Below are positions 6,981 through 11,926 of a stretch of DNA of 11,926 nt, piece by piece; position 1 is the first letter of the stretch, and every line of letters starts with the position of its first letter. Origin of the DNA: Maribacter sp. (lineage in GTDB: Bacteria; Bacteroidota; Bacteroidia; Flavobacteriales; Flavobacteriaceae); the NCBI GenBank assembly GCA_018679695.1, contig JAHHKH010000291.1, forward strand, positions 1-11,926, written 5' to 3'. The translations under genes were made by a program, and so were the position numbers. The notes under the pieces were generated by a model. The model was given only the letters and a program-made list of their open reading frames with translations. It ran no database searches and had not been told where the DNA came from.

Positions 6981-7014
6981 AAAAATTGCCAGGTTACACC
7001 AATGTAACCTGGCA
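6981..7014 (-). terminator. Intra-operon hairpin with U tract between gldM and gldN
   Basis: In minus-strand RNA a perfect 12-bp stem, TGCCAGGTTACA with TGTAACCTGGCA (7003-7014 and 6987-6998), closes a UUGG loop and is followed after one A by five U (6981-6985). It begins 11 bases after the gldM stop and ends 21 bases before the gldN ATG. It resembles an intrinsic terminator but sits inside the operon. It may be a partial terminator, an mRNA 3'-end stabiliser for gldKLM, or a processing site. A weak -7-like TAAAATTG at 6974-6981, 18 bp after a TTG in the loop, could give gldN a separate promoter. Confidence 0.75.
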
Positions 7015-7025
7015 TTCAATTGTTA

Positions 7026-8585
7026 TTAGTTCGTAATCTCCACAACAACAGGAGACACCTTTTTAAGTTTATAACTTTTGTTATTTGTAATGTATGCGTT
7101 CACATCAAATATCTGAACAGCATCACCACGCTTAGCCCTTTTCAAGGCCGATTTAGCCCTAGAGTCAAGTTTGTTGCCGTTAACGCTAACTGTAGGTTGA
7201 CCGGGAACTTTGAATTTAAATCCGCTTACTTTTAGATTCAAATCAAAATCAAAGTCTTCCAATAAGGCACCAACAGTAGCAATCTCTAAGTTCTTTCTTG
7301 GCATTTTAGCGCTTCCTGTTTCCCCTCTAATGGAGCCTGCAGGTCTTGGAATATCCTTTATTCTAAATTCAGCAGGGGTTGAGATTCGTTGTCCGTCAGG
7401 TAAAATACCTGAAGCAACTATTCTTACGGTTCTACCTTTACCAGGATTCATGACATACTTACTTGCACTTCTCTTGGTAAGACCAGGAGCAGATGCAGTA
7501 ACTTTATTGTCAGGAATACCGGGAATGGATATTGACATTGGGTTCGCAACGCCACGATAAACAACATTCATCTTATCCGCAGCGATCAAAGCTGCATTTG
7601 GTTTACTTATCGTCGCAAAACTATTCTTGACCTCAACCGGAATTTCCTCACCATCTTGCATAAAGAACATAGTTCCTGCAATTTCGTGATCACCAGCAGA
7701 ACCAGCACTGATAAGCATCTTGATTCCACCAGCTTCCAAAGCGTAATCTTTTCCTTCAGAAAGCTTTCTTCCATCAAGGGTTAATTCTGCCCTGACCGGG
7801 GTCGATGAATTATCGGTCTTACTAATGATAATTTTACCATCGTACTTTTCTCCTGAATAGAATGCTGACTTACTTGCGTTAAGTGATGTCGCAAAATTCT
7901 TCAATGAAACTTGGCTGGTCAACTCACCTTCCAACATCGACTTCAAGGCATCTTCCTCTGTTGCCTTAACATCGGCTTGTAGGGCTGTTAATTTTGCCAA
8001 GGAAGCTATTAATGGATAGCCTTCGTAATGATAGTTGATCCAGTCTTGCCTTGTTCCATCTCTTTTTTCAACCTTCCCATCCTCGTCTCCTGTTTGGAAA
8101 CGTGAATTGACGGCATCTTTTAAACTCGCCGGAGCAATTGCTGCGACTTGCGTACGATAGTCTGTAATTCGTTTCATGAACTCCTTTCCATCTTTAGAAA
8201 GGTTATCACCTTGAAATAATTTCTGATCTAAGAAATCCGAATTGTCCATACGGGCATAATCCTTTGGATCTTCAAGACCTTCTATCATACCTTTCTTAAT
8301 GGTCTCTAGATAGTCATAATATTCCTGTGACAATGCCTTTATCTTCTGGGCATTCTGATACAGCTTTTCATATTTTGCCGCATCTTCAGATGCCTTGGTT
8401 TCAAGACTTCCCAAGAATGAATCATTACTTGCGGTTGTCTTAGCATTGGAAATTTCGAGCTTTTCATTCATGATGCCGAATGCCGCTAAAACTTCCTTGC
8501 TCATATTTAGTGCCAACATAGCGATGAAGATCAAATACATTAAGTTGATCATCTTCTGCCTGGGCGTTAGTTTTCCTGCTGCCAT
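7026..8585 (-). CDS. gldM: GldM (PorM), T9SS motor and periplasmic shaft protein
   Basis: A 519-residue protein, normal for the family. A short cytoplasmic N-terminus (MAAGKLTPRQKM) leads into one membrane helix at about 13-30 (NLMYLIFIAMLALNMSKEVL). The rest is periplasmic and should form the four domains D1-D4 seen in GldM structures: helical D1 about 36-225, then beta-rich D2 about 226-320, D3 about 325-412 and D4 about 415-519. Arg9 in TPRQKM corresponds to the arginine thought to contact the GldL membrane glutamate. Two GldM copies pass through five GldL copies to make a proton-driven rotary motor; the D4 end meets the GldK-GldN ring. The gene starts 55 bp after gldL with no hairpin in that gap, and its leader ends in A/T-rich sequence without a Shine-Dalgarno. 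Confidence 0.97.
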   Translation of the reverse strand: MAAGKLTPRQKMINLMYLIFIAMLALNMSKEVLAAFGIMNEKLEISNAKTTASNDSFLGSLETKASEDAAKYEKLYQNAQKIKALSQEYYDYLETIKKGMIEGLEDPKDYARMDNSDFLDQKLFQGDNLSKDGKEFMKRITDYRTQVAAIAPASLKDAVNSRFQTGDEDGKVEKRDGTRQDWINYHYEGYPLIASLAKLTALQADVKATEEDALKSMLEGELTSQVSLKNFATSLNASKSAFYSGEKYDGKIIISKTDNSSTPVRAELTLDGRKLSEGKDYALEAGGIKMLISAGSAGDHEIAGTMFFMQDGEEIPVEVKNSFATISKPNAALIAADKMNVVYRGVANPMSISIPGIPDNKVTASAPGLTKRSASKYVMNPGKGRTVRIVASGILPDGQRISTPAEFRIKDIPRPAGSIRGETGSAKMPRKNLEIATVGALLEDFDFDLNLKVSGFKFKVPGQPTVSVNGNKLDSRAKSALKRAKRGDAVQIFDVNAYITNNKSYKLKKVSPVVVEITN

Positions 8586-8640
8586 TTTTTCTAATTAGAT
8601 ATTATTGATTAATTGATTTGGGTTTGGACTAATGCTCTAA

Positions 8641-9291
8641 TTAGTTTCTATTCATTGCAGTTAACATACCACCATATACTCCGTTTAATGAGGATAAGTT
8701 GGTAGCTAAAGATTCCATTTGATCTTTAAGTGCACTTGCATTCTGAACTACTTCTTCGTTTACTGAAGCTTGCTTGCTTGCACTTTCCAATTGTACTTTA
8801 TACAAACTGTTCAAAGATTCCATTTGAGCAGCTGCATGTACCATTTCATCAGAATATTTCTTGGTAGACTCCATAGCATCAACTGCCGGGGCGATACCCT
8901 TGGCCGCACCTTCGAAATTCTTAATACTAGAACCTAAACTCTCCATAAGACTGGCATCGATACCGGCCTCTTCCAAAAGGTTATCCAATTTCTTGGACAA
9001 CGAAGTTTCAGCTTCCTTCAATTCTTCCAGTTCATTATCTTTACCGTTAGACATACCACCGGCTAATTCAGGATATACTAAAGACCAATCGAACTCATCT
9101 TCAACGGGTTCAAATGCACTAATAGCAAAAATAAGTGCTTCGGTAATAAGTCCTACTGCTAATAATAGACCCCCTGTAAGTGGGCCAAATTCCCAGTGAA
9201 GAATCTTGAATAATGCACCAATAATTACCACTGATGCTCCAAGCCCGTAGGCCATGTTGAATAATTTTTTTGTTGATTTTGACTGTGCCAT
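8641..9291 (-). CDS. gldL: GldL (PorL), T9SS proton-motor inner-membrane protein
   Basis: A 216-residue inner-membrane protein. Two membrane helices lie at about 14-31 (AYGLGASVVIIGALFKIL) and 38-59, joined by HWEFGPL. Glu51 in the second helix (GLITEALIF) matches the protonatable glutamate (Glu49 in Flavobacterium johnsoniae numbering as I recall it), and Lys29 matches the conserved lysine of helix 1. The remainder, from about 85, is a long charged, mostly helical cytoplasmic tail (ELEELKEAETSLSKKLDNLL). With GldM it converts proton flow into rotation that drives secretion and gliding. The gene lies between gldK (98 bp gap) and gldM (55 bp gap). Confidence 0.96.
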   Translation of the reverse strand: MAQSKSTKKLFNMAYGLGASVVIIGALFKILHWEFGPLTGGLLLAVGLITEALIFAISAFEPVEDEFDWSLVYPELAGGMSNGKDNELEELKEAETSLSKKLDNLLEEAGIDASLMESLGSSIKNFEGAAKGIAPAVDAMESTKKYSDEMVHAAAQMESLNSLYKVQLESASKQASVNEEVVQNASALKDQMESLATNLSSLNGVYGGMLTAMNRN

Positions 9292-9353
9292 AATTTTAAA
9301 TTTAATTTTAGTTTATGTTTATTATAAGTATTTGGTTAAAATTTGATTGTCCC

Positions 9354-9365
9354 CGATAGTTATCG
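9354..9365 (-). promoter_or_regulatory. Small hairpin in the gldK-gldL gap
   Basis: CGAT at 9354-9357 pairs with ATCG at 9362-9365 around a 4-base loop. In minus-strand RNA it can extend by two pairs (one G-U). No U run follows closely, so it is not a good terminator. It may be a minor processing or stability element, or chance. Confidence 0.25.
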
Positions 9366-9389
9366 AGATGTATTAATGATTTAATTCTA

Positions 9390-10745
9390 TTATTGAGTTG
9401 AATCTTCTTCTCCCATGTAATCTTGAACGGTTCTAAAACCTACATAACTACGCGCAGAATCAGCATATTCATAATCCCTGGTACTTACTTGCAAGAAATA
9501 AGCAACATCTTTCCATGAACCACCTCGTATCACCTTTCTTGCATTACTGCCATCACCACCGTTAGGGTTCATCGTTGATACATATTCGTAAGAACTTGGA
9601 TCATAACTGGAGTTTGTCCATTCAGAAACATTACCGGCCATATTATACAAGTTGAAATCATTGGGCTCGTACGACTTGGCCTCTACGGTATACAAAGCTT
9701 GATCGGCTGCATAGTCACCACGCTGAGGTTTAAAGTTTGCCATAAAGCAACCTGTATCACTTATCACATAAGGACCTCCCCAAGGATATGTACCTCCTTC
9801 GATACCACCTCTTGCTGCATATTCCCATTCAGCTTCTGTAGGCAATCTGAATTTATTCACAAATTGCTTGCCTCTGCTTTTTTGATCATCGTTCTTGTAT
9901 TTGGTCCTCCAATTACAAAAAGCCTGAGCTTGTTTCCATGAAATCCCAACAACTGGATAATCGCTATAAGCATCATGCCAGAAATAGTCATTATGCATGG
10001 GTTCGTTATACGAATATTCAAAATCCCTGATCCAAACCGTTGTATCAGGATAGACTTCCAATTCCTCTTGTCTGATAAAATCTTTTCTGCTTCCTGTTCT
10101 TGATCGGGCAGCAGCTTCGATATCCATCCAACTATATTTATACTTTAAAGTAGTAACATCAACGGTTCTTTGACCATTGTATGATTCCTCTTCAGGAATG
10201 TATAATGAGTCCATAACCTCTGTGTAATACTCATCTGGATAATCTGAGGTATCCCATATTAAATCCTGGTCTTTGTTCAATGCTCTACCTTCATATCCGG
10301 TTTCGCCCATTCCAGCATAATTGTCCAACATATACTTGTCATAGACTGAGGCTCTGGTAGTATCCGCATCCTTAAATGCAAATTCACCAATACCCCCATC
10401 TTCCGGTCCCAATCCAAGCTCATCGGCAAGGATGGCCAATCTTGTTCTTGTTATTGAATCTTTGACCCATTCTACAAACTGGCGATATTCACTGTTCGTG
10501 ATTTCAGTGTCATCCATATAAAAGGAACGTACGGTAACTGTCTTGGTTGGCGCATTGAGAACTTTGGCTTGGTCTTCCTCACTCTTACCCATGATGAAAG
10601 ATCCGCGTGGGATCAACTCCATTCCATAAGGTTTTTCAGGGTACCATTTCTTTCCTTGGACGCCCACTAGTTCTCCTTTTGTTTTGGACCCACAACTGGT
10701 GAGTAAAAAAACAAATGCTATAGATGATAACAATAGCTTCTTCAT
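9390..10745 (-). CDS. gldK: GldK (PorK), T9SS outer-membrane lipoprotein with sulfatase-modifying-factor fold
   Basis: A 451-residue lipoprotein. The signal peptide ends in the lipobox LTSC with Cys18 as lipidation site. From about 42 it has the formylglycine-generating-enzyme (FGE/SUMF1) fold: MELIPRGSFIMG 42-53, FYMDDTEITNSEYRQFVEW 75-93, YPVVGISWKQAQAFCNWR 263-280, FRLPTEAEWEYAARGG 299-314, LYNMAGNVSEW 366-376, VIRGGSW 405-411, VGFRTV 435-440. Residues 94-262 are a large insertion typical of GldK. The C-terminal segment where FGE enzymes keep their active cysteine pair reads STRDYEYADSARSYVGFR and has no cysteine, so it should be structural, not catalytic. It forms the ring with GldN at the outer membrane. 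First gene of the gldKLMN block, 118 bp after the ureohydrolase-like gene. Confidence 0.97.
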   Translation of the reverse strand: MKKLLLSSIAFVFLLTSCGSKTKGELVGVQGKKWYPEKPYGMELIPRGSFIMGKSEEDQAKVLNAPTKTVTVRSFYMDDTEITNSEYRQFVEWVKDSITRTRLAILADELGLGPEDGGIGEFAFKDADTTRASVYDKYMLDNYAGMGETGYEGRALNKDQDLIWDTSDYPDEYYTEVMDSLYIPEEESYNGQRTVDVTTLKYKYSWMDIEAAARSRTGSRKDFIRQEELEVYPDTTVWIRDFEYSYNEPMHNDYFWHDAYSDYPVVGISWKQAQAFCNWRTKYKNDDQKSRGKQFVNKFRLPTEAEWEYAARGGIEGGTYPWGGPYVISDTGCFMANFKPQRGDYAADQALYTVEAKSYEPNDFNLYNMAGNVSEWTNSSYDPSSYEYVSTMNPNGGDGSNARKVIRGGSWKDVAYFLQVSTRDYEYADSARSYVGFRTVQDYMGEEDSTQ

Positions 10746-10863
10746 ACTTTAGGTTAAATTTCGATTAAGGTTATAATGCAAACACAATTATTATTCTACT
10801 CTCTAAAACTACGTTTTGAGTAAATTATTGTATCCCTATCGATTATCGCTTAATTTTTTTTAA

Positions 10864-11926
10864 TTAGTTAAAGCCTTTTCTGTAGGCCTTGAACCACCTT
10901 TCGGGAATATTCTGATTACATGCATCTAAATAGTCCTGTTCGGTGCATGGTAATAACGCCGCAGTACCGGCTTTAGTATGTGAGGTTAAAATTGAAGGTA
11001 CCTCAACCCACCACCTTTCGGTAAGATGACTCTTATAATAGACCAACTGCTCGGATTCAGTTGGCACAGTGTACCTTGTAAAATCATCAGATTTTGAATA
11101 AGGAGACTCTTTGATCCTGAAATTAACCCCTTCAATAAAATACCAGATTATCTGTGCTGAAAGTTGGGATGACTGATCAATGTTCTCCACTTCATAAAGT
11201 CCAAAAACACCAACCTTATCACTAAGACCAGCATACCTTGCTATGGCACAAATTTCACGGCCATTAAATCCGTTAGGGGAATAATTAGGGGAAACGCCGA
11301 TATCACTGGCTTTAATCGATCGGGCATCCAAGCTGACCATATGTGCATTTCGCAATACCGGTTCAGCCAATGAGATATCCTGTATCAAGTCGCCCAATCT
11401 GTAAGCATCAAAGAACAGACGCTCCATAAGGTCTTTCTCTTCCTGTGCATTGAAGTAACTTTGATATCCCAAATTGGAAAAATTGAAAAGATTATTGGGT
11501 TTGTCGGTAATTATCTTACTCATATAGGAGTGTGAGGAAATCAACTCATCCTCCATTCCAAAATCAAAGCGGCTATCTATCGCCACCAAATTGATCATAT
11601 CCTTTATGCCATCGAAAGCCCGATAAGCAGGATACGTAAGATCCTGGGTTGCACCTATAATAATTGGTATAATATTTTCCTCTAGAAGACCTGCTATAAT
11701 TTCCTTGACCACAAAGTAAGTATCATCTACAGTCTCACCTTCCTCAATATCACCCATATCAACGATAGTTGAATTCCAATTTCCAAGAAGCAACTTGTAC
11801 AATTGAATTCGAATCGCTGATACATCCAATTTCTCAGGTTTCTTCTCGAAGGCATTTCGAGATTCTTTTACTCCCAAAATTGCAACCGTTGCATTTGCCA
11901 ATACCGGCAATCCATCTTTTTTGGTG
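10864..11926 (-). CDS. Ureohydrolase-fold (arginase/formiminoglutamase-like) protein, N-terminus outside window
   Basis: The frame is open to the right edge, so the start lies outside; 353 complete codons are visible. (Residue numbers here count from a TTG at 11908-11910.) The arginase fold can be followed through IIIGATQDLTYP (83-94), LVAIDSRFDFG (108-118), HMVSLDARSIKASD (190-203), SPNGFNGREICAIARYAG and EVENIDQ. Each place where arginases bind manganese is changed: GGxH reads GATQ (His to Gln89), DAHxD reads DSRFD (His to Arg114), and SxDxD reads SLDAR (Asp to Arg197). Three of six ligands are gone, so hydrolase activity is unlikely despite the usual database name. A C-terminal extension of about 85 residues contains a Tyr/Trp-rich part (YKSHLTERWWVE). 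No signal peptide can be judged. As I recall, this gene often sits next to gldK in Flavobacteriaceae, suggesting a T9SS-linked or simply conserved neighbour. Confidence 0.8.
   Translation of the reverse strand, partial: TKKDGLPVLANATVAILGVKESRNAFEKKPEKLDVSAIRIQLYKLLLGNWNSTIVDMGDIEEGETVDDTYFVVKEIIAGLLEENIIPIIIGATQDLTYPAYRAFDGIKDMINLVAIDSRFDFGMEDELISSHSYMSKIITDKPNNLFNFSNLGYQSYFNAQEEKDLMERLFFDAYRLGDLIQDISLAEPVLRNAHMVSLDARSIKASDIGVSPNYSPNGFNGREICAIARYAGLSDKVGVFGLYEVENIDQSSQLSAQIIWYFIEGVNFRIKESPYSKSDDFTRYTVPTESEQLVYYKSHLTERWWVEVPSILTSHTKAGTAALLPCTEQDYLDACNQNIPERWFKAYRKGFN

Noticed and set aside
6966..7019. N-terminal extension of gldN from a TTG at 7019
   Set aside because: It would place 18 residues before a clear signal peptide and lies on the stable gldM-gldN hairpin; the ATG at 6965 fits much better.
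10779..10786. Possible gldK promoter -7 element TGTGTTTG (minus strand)
   Set aside because: It has a mismatch at the important A of TAnnTTTG and no TTG at the right distance, so I do not call a gldK promoter in this gap.
10840..10856. Small CGAT/ATCG dyad after the ureohydrolase-like gene
   Set aside because: The arms overlap with almost no loop, so it cannot form a useful hairpin or terminator.

Overview
The window is chromosomal DNA from a member of the Flavobacteriaceae (Bacteroidota), most likely a marine or environmental gliding lineage. The evidence is the complete gldK-gldL-gldM-gldN cluster, low G+C, start codons preceded by A/T-rich leaders without Shine-Dalgarno sequences, and promoter-like TAnnTTTG elements of the Bacteroidota type. 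Ten protein genes fill almost all of it. Nine are on the minus strand and one is on the plus strand. No gap between genes exceeds about 180 bases. I see no tRNA, rRNA, CRISPR array, insertion sequence or phage gene.

Right side (about 6.0-11.9 kb), read leftward: the 3' part of a ureohydrolase-fold (arginase/formiminoglutamase-like) gene, then gldK, gldL, gldM and gldN, ending in a strong rho-independent terminator at 6005-6032. GldK (lipoprotein) and GldN form the periplasmic ring. GldL and GldM form the proton-driven inner-membrane motor of the type IX secretion system (T9SS), which also powers gliding. The operon has structured RNA in two internal gaps. The gldM-gldN hairpin looks like a terminator or processing site. 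The ureohydrolase-like protein has lost three of the six expected metal ligands, so it is probably a pseudoenzyme.

Middle (about 2.4-5.9 kb): a DAO-type FAD oxidoreductase with a possible leaderless start, a small DUF983 membrane protein on the plus strand that overlaps it tail to tail by 14 bp, and a divergent ABC-F ATPase that should act on ribosomes rather than transport. These look like housekeeping genes.

Left side (1-2.4 kb): a secreted leucine-rich-repeat protein of the plant-like 24-residue type with its own promoter and terminator, then a two-gene stretch of an efflux operon. That stretch is a MarR-type repressor followed 8 bp later by a periplasmic adaptor protein that runs off the window. 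A perfect 22-bp palindrome just upstream of the marR gene is the probable operator, so the efflux operon is likely autoregulated and inducible by a small molecule.

Most of the window is recognisable biology. The parts most worth a second look are the ureohydrolase-like pseudoenzyme beside gldK, the gldM-gldN hairpin, and the MarR palindrome.
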